Positions 22,387 to 33,722 of a DNA stretch of 64,000 bases are shown here, piece by piece. Each line of letters opens with the position of its first letter. The first letter of the stretch is position 1. The notes under the pieces were generated by a model. The model searched no databases. It was not told the origin of the DNA and saw only the letters and a list, made by a program, of their open reading frames with translations. Origin of the DNA: Kondoa malvinella (taxonomy: Eukaryota > Basidiomycota > Agaricostilbomycetes > Agaricostilbales > Kondoaceae); assembly GCA_039545315.1 (NCBI GenBank), contig BCIM01000011.1, forward strand, positions 248,001 to 312,000, given 5' to 3'. The translations under genes and the position numbers were made by a program.

Positions 22387-23544
22387 ATGGCTGATATGAT
22401 TCTATCTGAGCTGCATGAAGGTGTATTGCTGCTCAAGCTGAACCGAGGGCCAGTGAGCAGTGCCGTGTGCAGCATGATACACGTTGATGCCTCAGCCAGA
22501 GGAACGCTTTTACGGATGACTACTTCAAAGCGCTGCACAAGACTTTTGGTCAAGCAAATGCCAATCCAGATGTCCGCTGTGTCGTTCTCAGCTCCAACAT
22601 TCCCAAATTCTTCTGCGCTGGTTTGGATCTCGCAAATATTGGACTTGGCAACAGACATGAGGAGAGATCACGAAACGCTTTCCTCATTAGAGAGCATCTG
22701 CTCATGCTGCAGCGAGCTGTTAGCAGTATCGAAGAGTGTCGAGTGCCTGGTGAGTTTCGACTGGCTGAGGGGAAGAAGACTATCTGATGCTCGTTCAAGT
22801 CATTGCTGCGCTATCTGGAATAGTTTTGGGTGCTGGAGTGGACATTGCTTCAGCGTGCGATATCAGGTTCGCGTCAAGCGATGCCATCTTCAACATCAAG
22901 GTCGGTCATCAGCACGTTCTATCTCCGTATCGCTGATCAGCTGGGTAGGAAGTAGACGTTGGGTTGGCCGCAGACATAGGCAGTCTTCAGCGCTTTCCTA
23001 AAGCGGTCGGAAACAATAGCAAAGCGAGAGAACTAGTCTATACCGCAAGGAACTTTGACGCACAAGAGGCGTATGAGATCGGTTTCCTGAGTCAAGTGGT
23101 GCAAGGGCAGCTAGATCAGGTGCAAGGTAGATGTCTCCTCTTTGTTCTGTGCTGAAGCTGATCACTCGAGACAGCCGAAGCATTGAAACTCGCGAGAACG
23201 ATAGCGGCCAAGAGTCCTGTGGCTGTCACCAGTAGCAAAGTACGTATTACTCCCTACTCCGAGACTGCTGTACTGATGCGTCTGTACAGCATCTGCTCAA
23301 CTGTAAGCTCAGATCTGGTTGCCTTAAACTTGCTGATCAGTAGAGCAGACTCACGGGATCATAGTGTTCAAGAGGGCTTAGACTACACGGCTGCATGGAA
23401 CGCTGCTCATTTGCAAGCGGAGGTAAGCTTTCTTTCTGTTCATCAAGCTCACGAGATTGAGTCGGTCCTCAGGATATCTCCGAAGCTGCATCAAGCTTCT
23501 TGCAGAAGCGCAAGCCGTCGTACAAGCCTTTATCCAAACTTTAA
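22387..23544 (+). CDS. Peroxisomal enoyl-CoA hydratase/isomerase, probable dienoyl-CoA isomerase, ends SKL
   Basis: This is a crotonase-fold protein, likely delta3,5-delta2,4-dienoyl-CoA isomerase of beta-oxidation. The start is MADMILSELHEGVLLLKLNR. Splicing to RNAFTDDYFKALHKTF uses the acceptor ccag just before AGG. The oxyanion-hole blocks are SSNIPKFFCAGLDLANIG and IAALSGIVLGAGVDIASACD. Acidic residues in NIKEVDVGLAADIG sit where the dienoyl-CoA isomerase family keeps its catalytic glutamate/aspartate pair. The final exon reads FLQKRKPSYKPLSKL and stop at 23544, so the protein carries a perfect peroxisomal PTS1. About six introns are inferred. It converges with the deacetylase gene 90 bp away. 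Confidence 0.9.
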
Positions 23545-23634
23545 ATGCCCTGTCTGTAGTATACGCACGAGCAGCTTAACGCCACACTATGAATGCTCGA
23601 ATCCAATTGTAATACATGGCAGAGAACCCTTGCA

Positions 23635-25914
23635 TCAACCCATCGTGATATCCTGACTACCATTCGTTGCAGGAGCTGATGATGTCGTCAAACCGTTCGC
23701 AGGCGCTATTGGAATGTCCACCGGTATTGAGCTGTCAGCTGCAGTAGTTGGCAATGTCGCAACACTAGCGACTGGCGCAGATTCAGAATTAGGCAGTATT
23801 GCCGATGGTTCGCTGGTTGAGGTAGATGGCACAGGTGGTAGCGGAGGTATGTCGATCGTCGAGCTGTTAGAAGGTACCGGAATGTTTTGTTCTATCGAAC
23901 GATCTTTTCGTTTTGTCAGACCTGGATCCCCTTCGTCATCCGAGTCGTCTATTTCGTTGTCTGCTGATATTTTGAGGTCTTGTTGTCGCTCTGCAAACCA
24001 ACTCAGCAGGTGGGCGAACGACATGAGAGAGGCTTACGAGGTTTCCTTGAGTCAGGATCATCTAGGTCTTCGTCCATTTCCACGTCGTCTCTAGGCAGCT
24101 TCGGTATCGCTGTGAGATGGTCGATTTCATTGAGCTGAAAGAACAGCAATAATCCGCTGCACTCACGTTGCTGCTGTACTGAAGGAGCAGTAAAAGCTGT
24201 ATTCCGTAGATTCTCGAACACTTGCTCCTTGATCTTTTCCAAGTAGTCTCTTGTATTCAGATCATCCATATTACTAGGCGGGACATCCAGCCTGTATGTC
24301 GGACCGTAGTACTCGTAATACTCGTTGATGGGTACGTCTGTCAGAAATCCACATCTGTCAGCATTTTATGATGCAGAGGAAGAGAAGACTGACGAGTGCC
24401 CAATTCCACTCCAGCAGCCAAACCAGTCTCATACGCCCATGCACGAGAAACATTCCGTATCGTATACCCACCACCTCCAAGAAGCAACAAAGGCAAACCA
24501 AACGACTTGATGTACTGTACACAACTCGCATGACCTGTCGACCACAAATAACACGAATCAGCTAATGCCGACAATTCTCAATGACGACCGACCTTTCATC
24601 GATAAATTGAAACAGCCAATCCGATCACCAGACAAGGAATCACTCCCACACTGAAGGACCACCGCATTAGGTTGGTATTGCTCCATGATTCGACCAATGA
24701 CGGGTTCAAAGACTGATTTGTAAGCTTCGTCCGTGATGCCGTCTCGTAAAGGGAAATTGACAGCGTGGTGTTTGCCTTTTCCATGTCCTATGTCCTGTAA
24801 ACCCACCGGCCTATATAAGTACTGAATAGCACCAAGAGGTATAGGGCTTACGCGCAGGTCACCAGTACCAGGAAAGAACTCTCCGTATTTGTGAAAAGAA
24901 CAGGTCATGACTCTGTCAGTCGTGTAGAAAGCTTCTTCTACGCCATCACCATGGTGCACATCAATGTCGACATATAGGACTCGGTTGTGATACCTGTCGA
25001 TGACCGCACCCTGATAATCAGCAAATAAACGCCGAATGCCGGGATGTCAACCGACCGTAACAGCTCTAATATACCCAGTACGATGTCTATACAGTTATGA
25101 GTATAGTGCAGCGAAGTAAAAGCGGACGACGAACCGTTGATGTAGCAAAAGCCACTGGCTTCCGCCTTTTTCGCATGATGCAACCCGCCAGCCCAATTGA
25201 TTGCGATATCGCATTTATCCCTCGATAGCCTCGCAGCTCCCTCTGTCAATCAGGATGGCCACAATCATTACTTGAATGATTGAATGAAAGGCAGCATGTC
25301 CGACTGACCCATTGAACCACCAGCTGAGATAGAACAGTACTCGAACAAACCATCAAAAACAGGACAATCATCTCCAACATTGACTGTGCAGGTGAAAAGT
25401 CCAATAAGCCGATTTCTCAGCATGCAGACACCAGACACGCACATTTAGCTTGTTCCCTTCCATAAGCATCCATGTTATCAGGCGTGATGCGACTAAGGAA
25501 ATCAACATATTCATCCGTGTGGAATTGCGCCATTTCTTTTCGTGTTGCTGGTTTGGCTCTCTATACGGCATCATGCATTAGTTACGAGACGAGTGCAGAG
25601 ACTCGAAAACAAAGACTTGCAAAGATTTCCATTCTTCGATAAAGACCGAAATTCATGACTAGTGAATGGGTCATCTGTACGGATTCCAACTGCTTCAGAG
25701 AGGTATACTCTCATAGGACAGAGTTTCAACGCACCTTTATGCGATGCGGCTTCATAGGATGTTGTTGTGCGTAATGATAATTGCCAATATCAGAATCAAA
25801 GAAGTAGCACTACAAGGAGACAGAATGAGACAGGTGTATAGAGAGAGCAGAAGTAATAAAAGAGAAACGGACGACACGGCGTTTCTGCTCGCCTGGGATG
25901 ACAGTCATTGACAT
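23635..25914 (-). CDS. RPD3: Class I histone deacetylase, Rpd3 type
   Basis: This is a zinc-dependent lysine deacetylase of Sin3-type corepressor complexes. The start [14 protein letters not shown] at 25914 splices to [58 protein letters not shown] and [20 protein letters not shown] carry the charge-relay histidines and the zinc ligands. [29 protein letters not shown] (aspartate ligand) and [20 protein letters not shown] follow. The C-terminal region is long, acidic, then rich in P, S, T and A, ending NGSQDITMG at 23635. In yeast Rpd3 the tail is much shorter. [12 protein letters not shown] has serine where the family usually has glycine or alanine after the first glycine. About twelve introns are inferred. 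It shares a 136-bp divergent promoter with the V-ATPase subunit F gene. Confidence 0.92.
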
Positions 25915-26050
25915 GACTGGCGAATGAGGGGCAGCTGCCTTTGATAGCAGTAGGTTGTACGCAGTGATCAGGAAAGAGGCAAAGGCAGAAGGAGGAGAGA
26001 TGTCGAGTCGCGGATTATGAACGAGCGACTCTCGCTCGAACGAGCAAGTC

Positions 26051-26806
26051 ATGTCAGCCCAAGCTCAGGTGGGTACTTTGCTGCTGTACACAATTCCGGC
26101 CATGTCCTCTTACTGTCGTCGCACAGTCCTACAAAGACAGGTGCAGCCCTCTGAGATACCAGCTGCTCAGGGGGATATCTGACATTCAAGGCGGATAGGC
26201 ACCTCATAGCGACTATTGGAGATGAGGACACCATCACAGGTCTCTTGTTGGCCGGTACAGGTCAAGTCTCTCAATCCACAGGCAAGAAGAATTTCCTCAT
26301 TGTCGACAGCAGTGCGTCTCTTTCCCTTTTATGTAGATCTGACTAATACGCGGATACAGGTACATCAGCATCTACAGTCGAATCTACGTTCCAAGAGTTT
26401 ACGGAAAGGAATGACATCGCTATCGTCCTGATCAACCAGCATGTTGCGGAAATGATTCGTCCCAGTATGGAAGCGTATACGTTGCCTTTCCCTGCTATTC
26501 TAGGTGCGTGAAATAGTCTCTTGTTGCTGGTACACTAGCTAAATGTTAGGGATGGCGCACAGAGGTATTGCTGCATTGCTTCGACCAGGAGAGGTCTGAC
26601 CGTTTTGACGCAGATACCATCAAAGACGAAAGCTTACGACCCCTCGAAGGACGCGTACGTAGTCTCTCCGTGTTGGAGAATGTTCTCTTATACGCTAATT
26701 GCACGCGTGCAGTGTATTGAAGAAGGTGAGCCGATTCTACCGGCGCTCGATCTAGACTCAGATTGACTTTTGCTCTGCACAGGTCCGCAAGCTACGAGGA
26801 GAATGA
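26051..26806 (+). CDS. VMA7: V-type proton ATPase subunit F, with microexons
   Basis: Subunit F lies on the central stalk of the V1 sector and rotates with subunit D during proton pumping. Exons begin 26051-26068 (MSAQAQ), 26127-26140 (14 bases, SYKD plus two bases) and 26199 onward, giving [20 protein letters not shown]. Then come GKKNFLIVD, a junction at [12 protein letters not shown], and [20 protein letters not shown] followed by PFPAIL. From there the conserved EIPSK is recovered only if two bases are supplied between the donor at 26504 and the acceptor ending at 26613. The bases AG at 26563-26564, flanked by cacag and gtattg, do this. YDPSKDAVLKKVRKLRGE follows across two more introns to the stop at 26806. 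Family match is very close along the whole length, so the gene is real even if this junction is debated. Confidence 0.9.
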
Positions 26807-26891
26807 GTTTAGCTGTCGTGTCGCATCGCATCGCTGCTGTACATAGTCGCTGTAACATATCACGTAGAACCATGCAGATGTGCGCATTTCA

Positions 26892-29384
26892 TTAATCCTC
26901 CTCACTACTCTCTTGCCCACTCTCACTCCCATCATCAATCAAATCACTCACATCCCCTTCACTTTCCGTATGATATTCTTCCGGGATTCCATCCTCATCG
27001 CTATCTTCCGCTTCCAAATCCAACAAGCCTTCCACGTCCTCATCGTCGCTCCCTTCATCCTCATCCGAATCCTGTCTCGGCCCAAGAACGATATCCTCCA
27101 CACTACCTTCCTCTTCTTCCTCTTCCATATCATCATCGCTTTCTTCACCTTCAACAAGTTCAATCGCAGCTGTAGTACTCATGCGCCCCTGGTTGAGCTG
27201 AGCAGCTTCTCTTCTTAATTCGATTTGGGAGCACACGAGTTCCAATCGACCTGAAAGAGCGAGCAGAGGTTGATGGAGCTCTAATCGAGCTTCAATAGTT
27301 CGGTGAAGGGCAGATAAGCGATTGACCAAACCAGGTATCTGCCAGAAATCATCAGTTATCGAGCTATCATTGAAAATGGGAAACAAACAGTAATCAGATG
27401 CGCAATGTGCAGAACTAGGACAGCTCTCATCCACTGAACCAAAGCTTTACCCCTACTGGCATGCACACCAGACACACCAACACCATAACCACGTCTACTT
27501 CTACCCAATCGATCCACTAAAGCTTCAACAAGCGGAATCACCAAATGAGCAGGTAACCTCTTCACAGTGTTTTTGATAATCTTTTCTTTTGAATGAACAA
27601 GACAACTCTCCAATAGTCGAATATCTGAAGAATGGAGCGCTTGCACTAAACTTGATGTCAAAGAAGCTGTATGGACGGGTAGGAGCGAAGTTTCTTTTGA
27701 AGAGGTTGAAGGCTCTTTCTGTACAGCGAGGGATTTTAGTCGGTCGGCTATTGTAGCTTCCGTCATGTCTGCGTCGATCTCGCCTGGATTGATGTTGTGA
27801 GATTCGAGATCTTCCTCGAAATCGGCAAGGGGTGCGGATGGTGCTTGGGCTGAAACCGTCGCATTGCTTGGTCGACTTCGGACAGCGGGCTGCAAGTCGT
27901 AGACTCTAATTAGTCATCGTATTGACACAAGATCGAATCAAGACTCACAGCACCCATATCTTCATCTTCATCCTCATCCTGGAACAATACGCCTTTGCCT
28001 TTCGAAGGTTTCGACACATCCACCTTTTCAATATAGCTGCCATCCACGGCGTATTCCTAACAACTATGATCAACCAAAGTCCTCTAGACAAAGATGATGT
28101 ACGTACAACGACATCAAATTGAGGTTTCATGCCTGATCGAGCCAGCCTCAAGTGCCCAGCTTGTGGAAGCACTTGCAGATCAGTAAAAGTATCTGAAGAA
28201 GTCGAGCCTTCTGCTGCGATCTCTGAAACAGGTCGAAGCGAGACGATTTTTGCTTTAGCTGGACTTTTCGATGTTCCGTTCACTTTCTCTGGTGACGAGA
28301 AAAGTGCAAATGAACCGGAAGCGATAGAGACTTGTCCTTGACCTGAGATAGCTGCGAGCTCGAAATTGGACGCGTTGGTGGAGGAGATGAGGGTTTTGTG
28401 TACATGACTGTCTAGACCGAAGGTAGCTACTAGTGATGCTTCGACTTCTTTTGTGGATGGCTTGAGAGACCAAAGATGAACGGTGCGATCAGCAGTCGCG
28501 GTGGAGAGGAAGGCTAGGTTTGATATTTGAGGAGAGGATATCCATTCGAGACTGGCGATGTTGGAAGGATGGCCGGTACAGCTGCCTAGCGAGATTATAG
28601 ATAGATCTTGTACTTGAGAAGCCACTGCAGGTATATCGACTTCTATTATTTTGATGTTGTGCTTCCCAACGAGGAGGTGAGCTTTTTGCGATACGCTGCC
28701 TTGCATAGGCTCGTCTTTGCCATTATGATTGCTGGTAGCGTTCTTCACGCTGATAGTTGACCAATCCTTGCCGAAGCCAGCTAGCTTTCCAGAAAGTATC
28801 CCACCAATGCCATCGGTAGTAGGCAATGACCAAGCAAATATCTGACCATCCTGGCTAGCAGACCATAACAGATTTGAGCCAGAAGTACAGGAGAGAGAGT
28901 TGATAGGCTGGCTGGAAGCAGCATGATTCAGACGCTTGAAGACGCCAGCATTTGTCGGGTGTAGGATCAAAATGCTTCCATCTGACAGGCCCAGAGTAAG
29001 CATGGAGATCTTCTCTGACACCGTCTCTGCTTTCTTTGGGCTCTCGCTAGCAGCTTCTGCACCATTAGCCCCGGCAGACTTTCGACTTCTTTTTTTCGTC
29101 CGCTTTGCTTCTGCAGCTTCAGGCGTTGGGGAAGAGATCTCGACCCATTGTATAGCTTTCACTTTCTCGTTCTTCTCGTCCGCAGCAGCCCAGCGGTTCA
29201 CACATCTTCCAGAGGCAATGTCGAAAATTCTGACCGTATGCGAGTCGAGCGCGAGAGAGACATGAGCGTAATGCGAAGAGCTGAAGCTTGTCAATGAGGC
29301 AGACGTTGATGCTTGCACTGGCTGATGCAGAGCTGTACTCGACGTTGCATTGCTCTTTTGCTTCTTCTGCTTTGATTTCGACAT
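26892..29384 (-). CDS. UTP5: U3 snoRNP t-UTP subunit Utp5 (WDR43)
   Basis: Utp5 belongs to the UtpA/t-UTP complex that binds the 5' external transcribed spacer and starts small-subunit processome assembly in the nucleolus. ATG at 29384 gives MSKSKQKKQKS. The N-terminal two thirds are WD40 blades (HYAHVSLALDSHTVRIFDI, GLSDGSILILHPTN, LLWSASQDGQIFAWSL, FLSTATADRTVHLWSL). After introns near 28100 and 27900 comes the Utp12 domain: SSLVQALHSSDIRLLESCLV, TVKRLPAHLVIPLVEALVDR and GKALVQWMRAVLVLHIAHLI. The C-terminus is a long acidic tail of D/E clusters ending QESSEED at 26892. Domain order and length match Utp5/WDR43. A basic insert with KRTKKRSRKS in the first blades looks like a nuclear targeting region. 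Confidence 0.9.
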
Positions 29385-29630
29385 TTTCAATCGGTCGCAA
29401 AGGGTTTATCGAAGCTCAATTGAGCTTTACGAGAGACTGCGCTGGTATCTCTACCAAACAGGTACTGCTCTTTCAAGAATGTCACGGGTGTGGAAAAAAG
29501 GGTTCAAGTTTTTTTTCGGGCATTCGTTTGCACCAACACCGCGATGTCAAATATGTTTGCTAGATCTAAGCGAGCGCAAGCAAGGTGATCACGAAGTAAA
29601 ATAACAGAATAGTTTGCAGCGACCCCGAGT

Positions 29631-32568
29631 CTACCAATCCATCCTAGTCTTGGAGTCTCCAGACACGATCTTGCCATGGTAGCCAATCTGCAACGCTCTT
29701 TTAATTTGTACATAGCACGACCGTGAACGAAGACTCACCCCGTCTAGCCATGGCCATGTCTCGGTCCTCTTCTTCTCAAACGTTTCAATCTGAGAATTGT
29801 GCGTTAAGGTCAGATTGATGTCGTCCAGACCTTCGACAAGGCAGTGTTTTCGGAACGACTCGACATCAAAGCTGATTGTTTCGCCGTTCGGGCGCCTGAC
29901 GACTTGATTCGGTAGATCGACCTCTAGCTCAGATCCGTCTTGAGCATCTTTGAGAAGGGCGTCGACATCCTTTTGAGGTAGTACGATGGGCAGCATTCCG
30001 TTCTGTATTCTCCTAGTCAGCTTCGTTTTGCGAGAAGCCATCAAGCATACCTTGAAGGTGTTGTTAAAGAAGATGTCCGCATAGGATGACGCGATCACAC
30101 ATCTGCTCACGGCTGTCAGTACACCGCCTTTTGTACGATATCGTCTTGCTCACCTGATACCAAAGTCAAGCAGAGCCCAAGGGGCGTGCTCTCGCGAACT
30201 GCCACAGCCAAAATTTGGTCCGCCCACGACCAGAATCTTTGCATCCCGGTATGGCTTTTGGTTCAGGACAAAGTCTGGGTTCTCCTTGCCTGTCTCTGAG
30301 TCGTATCGCCATGCGTTGAACAGAGCTGCGCCGAGACCGGTTCGCTTGATGGTCTTGAGGAATTGCTTGGGAATGATAGCGTCGGTGTCGACGTTACTGC
30401 ATGCATGCCTATTAGTGGAAACCCGTGCGCAATCTTGATCACGCACCTTTTGTCAAGAGGCGCCGCGATACCCTTGAGCACTGTGAATTTGGGCACGCCG
30501 GCCGGTGTGCTTGCAGCAGGAGGAGCAGCCGCAGATTGAGCTTCGCTATCTATACCCTCTTCCACAGGTGCTTCGACTGGTTGTTGCTGTTCTTCAGGCG
30601 CATGTTCCTTTGGTGCACTAACTTCAGGATCAAGTTTCGCTCGTTTTGGCTCTGGTGATTTGGCATCGAGGAACTTGCGGACATCCGTTAATCGACCAGT
30701 GATTGCAGCCGCAGCAGCCATAGCAGGGGACATGAGATGCGTCCTTCCGCCAGCACCTTGACGACCTTCAAAGTTTCTGTTGCTGGTAGATGCACATCTT
30801 TCCCCTGGCTTGAGCTGATCTGGGTTCATGCCGAGGCACATGGAGCAACCTGCTTCTCGCCAGTCGAAGCCTGCGTCTTTGAAAATTCGATCAATGCCTT
30901 CTGCTTCTGCTTGCCTCTTGACTAGGCCGGAACCGGGAACAACCATGGCGTAAATGTTTGGCGCGACAGTGTGACCTTTGATGACTGATGATGCAGCTCG
31001 AAGATCTTCTATACGCGAATTGGTGCAAGAGCCGAGGAAGACCTGTCAGAAACCCAAAGAAAGTCAGCGCGAATTACGCCTAGGCTCCGGACAACTGACC
31101 TTATCAATAGTAATGTCCTCCATCTTGGTATTGGCTTGCAGTCCCATGTACTCAAGCGCTCTGACCATAGCCTTCTTTCGCGCCTCATCAGTCTCCTTCG
31201 ACGGGTCAGGCACACTACCACCGATGTTGGTCACATCTTGCGGACTAGTACCCCAACTGACGGTCGGTTCAATGTCTTTCGAGTCAATGTCGACGGTTCG
31301 ATCGAAAACGGCGCCTTCATCTGATTTGAGCGTTTTCCAGTAGGCGACTGCTTTTTCCCATTCTTCGCCTTTTGGTGCAAGAGGTTTGCCTTGGATGTAC
31401 GCAAAGGTAGTAGCATCAGGAGCGACCATGCCTGTGAAAAATACGACTCGTTGAGCTAGCAACTAGCGCAAAGCACGCATTCTCACCTGCACGAGCACCA
31501 CCCTCAATCGACATGTTGCAAACACTCATTCTCGCTTCCATCGACATTTCCTCAAACGCTTGCCCACAAAACTCGATGACTGATCCGGTACCTCCCGCAG
31601 TCCCAATCTGGCCAATGACATGGAGAACCACATCTTTTGAAGTCACGCCTGGTAGGAGAGAACCGTTCACTCGAACGCGCATGTTTTTGGATCGTTTTTG
31701 GATGATGGTCTGCGTTGCTAGGACATGCTCGACTTCTGATGTGCCGATGCCGAATGCGAGAGCTCCGAATGCGCCGTGAGTTGATGTGTGCGAGTCCTGT
31801 TTTGATATTAAAATGTATCACTCGTTGCGCTTGAAGCAGCTCACACCACAGACGACAGTCGTTCCAGGTAGCGTGAAGCCTTGTTCAGGACCAATGACCT
31901 GGACCTTGAATCAGACAGAGTCGACCGGAAGCAGATTCCAGACCTACATGCACGATACCCTGCCTCTTGTCATCCAGACCAAAGTAGGTCAGACCAAAGT
32001 CCTTGACGTTCTCTTCTAGCGTGACGACTTGTAGACGCGAGTCGGCTCTGTCCACTCGAATTACAGTGATTCAAGCGGATCAACTTGTGGACTCACTCTT
32101 TGATAAAGGAAGAAGCGGACTTGAAAGTCTGTAGGGGGGTGATGTCACGGTATCAGCTTCACACTGAACGCACAACATTCCGCCCCACCTTTCGGTTCGA
32201 CGTAGGGACATTATGGTCGGTAGCTACTCCACAACATCAGCTCATGCGCTCTCGCTCCAGATGACAGATACTGACTGGCCAGAGTACAATCCGGTCTTCT
32301 CACTTTACGGCCTGCGTTTCTGAGACCTGCCCAACACCAGACAAATCAGCCAATGGAACTTTATGCATCTGCTGTGGAGACAATTCTACCTTCGAATGCT
32401 TGAGGAGAAGTAACTTCGTGTACTGCAATAGCGTATAAACTACGGCAGCCTCGTTTGAACAGCAGGAGACGCACCAATGTGGCGATCAATGTAAATGAGG
32501 GATTCTCCGTCTGCTTCACGAATCAAGTGGTCCTCAAAGACTTTTTGGTATAAAGTGCGTGGAGCCAT
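29631..32568 (-). CDS. LEU1: 3-isopropylmalate dehydratase (single-chain)
   Basis: This [4Fe-4S] isomerase converts 2-isopropylmalate to 3-isopropylmalate in leucine synthesis. [16 protein letters not shown] starts at 32568, followed by [20 protein letters not shown]. The large domain has [40 protein letters not shown] and [10 protein letters not shown]; a cysteine there and the pair in [12 protein letters not shown] are the cluster ligands. [20 protein letters not shown] closes it. An acidic, alanine- and proline-rich linker of about 60 residues, including [20 protein letters not shown], separates it from the swivel domain ([40 protein letters not shown]). It ends TRMDW at 29631. Around eight introns are inferred. 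Fusion of both subunits is normal for fungi; the linker is longer than in yeast. Confidence 0.95.
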
Positions 32569-32711
32569 GATGTTAAGCTGTTCAAGAGCAGCCGGTGAAG
32601 TTGGCTGAAATGGGTAAAGCAGGGTGTCGAGTCATTCGAAGGATTGCATGACTAGCATAGCATTTATGGATCTACATGCCCTGCGGTCTACCTATAGCTC
32701 TGATACTCCGC

Positions 32712-33722
32712 TCAAGCAGTCACAAAGCGACTATAATAAGGTCGCTCGTCCTCCCAAGCTTTTGGTCCCTGTTGCCAATCCTGCTGGCTGTACTCTTCCG
32801 CCGGATATTGAGCATGCGACCGTTGAGGCAGAGCATACGAAACTGGCGGAAGATATGAGCTGTCAAAGATGGGAGAAACCGCTTGCACACCGCTTGCAAA
32901 CGGAGAAGCGGACGAGGATCGCGAAGAGCTTGGTGAAGATGCATACGGAATGGTAGTATTGTTCATTGGTGCAGTAAGTGAGAGAGTGGATGGAACAGGC
33001 GCTGAATCCGAAGCAGAATAGCTGGAAAGGCGTTTCTTTGTCGACTGGCGTTTCTTCTGCACCGCAATCCGATCAATGCCAGCAAGGTCTGCATATGTCG
33101 ATGTTCGACTCTATCTCACAGGATTAGCTCGTCCTTGCACACACAGCGAAAGCGTACTAATGTCTCATGAATCCAGAATTTAGCTTCTCCTCCATATCGC
33201 TGCACCAACGGACCAAGATAACGCTGCATATGCGTTCGCTTAAAGCCATACATGTTCAACTGTCGAGCGAAAGAGTGGTAATTCTGCCCTGGCTTTAGCG
33301 ACCAGTACTTCCACATCAGCAAAAACGCACCTTTTGATCGAATAATTTCAGATCAGTCACAAGTTCTTGGATCATCTTTTCCTCGTTTGGAATGACCAAA
33401 ACGCGGCCTTCGATATCCCAAAAGATGTTTGTGCTGAATGGGTTTGCGCGCAGATATCTGTTTGCGCATAAGCATGCATCGAGTATAGGTAGGTCGACAC
33501 TTACGTCCATAGCTTGAATAAAAAGTTACCTGGACCACGTAGGCGTCTACGAGGTGGTGTAGGCAAAGAAGGAAATACAGGTAAACTGGTAGTTCTAAGC
33601 AGCGGTGGTGGTACTAAAGTAGGAAGCGAAGGGTGTTGGAAAGTGAGCTGATCGCTGAAGTATGGAAAATTGAATGTGGCAGGGTTGTACTGCCGAGGTG
33701 TGAACAAAAAGCCGTCTGCCAT
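32712..33722 (-). CDS. HSF-type DNA-binding transcription factor, small
   Basis: MADGFLFTPRQYNPATFNFP starts at 33722, followed by a proline-rich lead and RRRLRGPGNFLFKLW. An intron joins this to TYLRANPFSTNIFWDIEGR and VIPNEEKMIQEL. A 53-base intron, about 33314-33366, then links to YWSLKPGQNYHSFARQLNMYGF, the recognition helix and its flanks of the HSF family. A later exon reads STYADLAGIDRIAVQKKRQ and continues into a serine/proline-rich tail ending ERPYYSRFVTA at 32712. There is no clear hydrophobic-repeat trimerisation region, and the total is only about 250-270 residues, so this is an HSF-domain regulator rather than the canonical Hsf1. The turn SLKPGQNYHSF is one or two residues longer than the usual FKHSNFSSF. 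Upstream exons are not excluded. Confidence 0.75.

Noticed and set aside
26589..26593. A 5-base exon GAGAG in VMA7 as the missing piece
   Set aside because: It would leave a 20-base intron and give AILGEIPSK, which fits the family less well than the 2-base exon.
33314..33336. A 23-base intron in the HSF-type gene
   Set aside because: A normal 53-base GT-AG intron with a donor 30 bases upstream joins QEL to YWSLKPGQ in phase and fits the HSF domain better.
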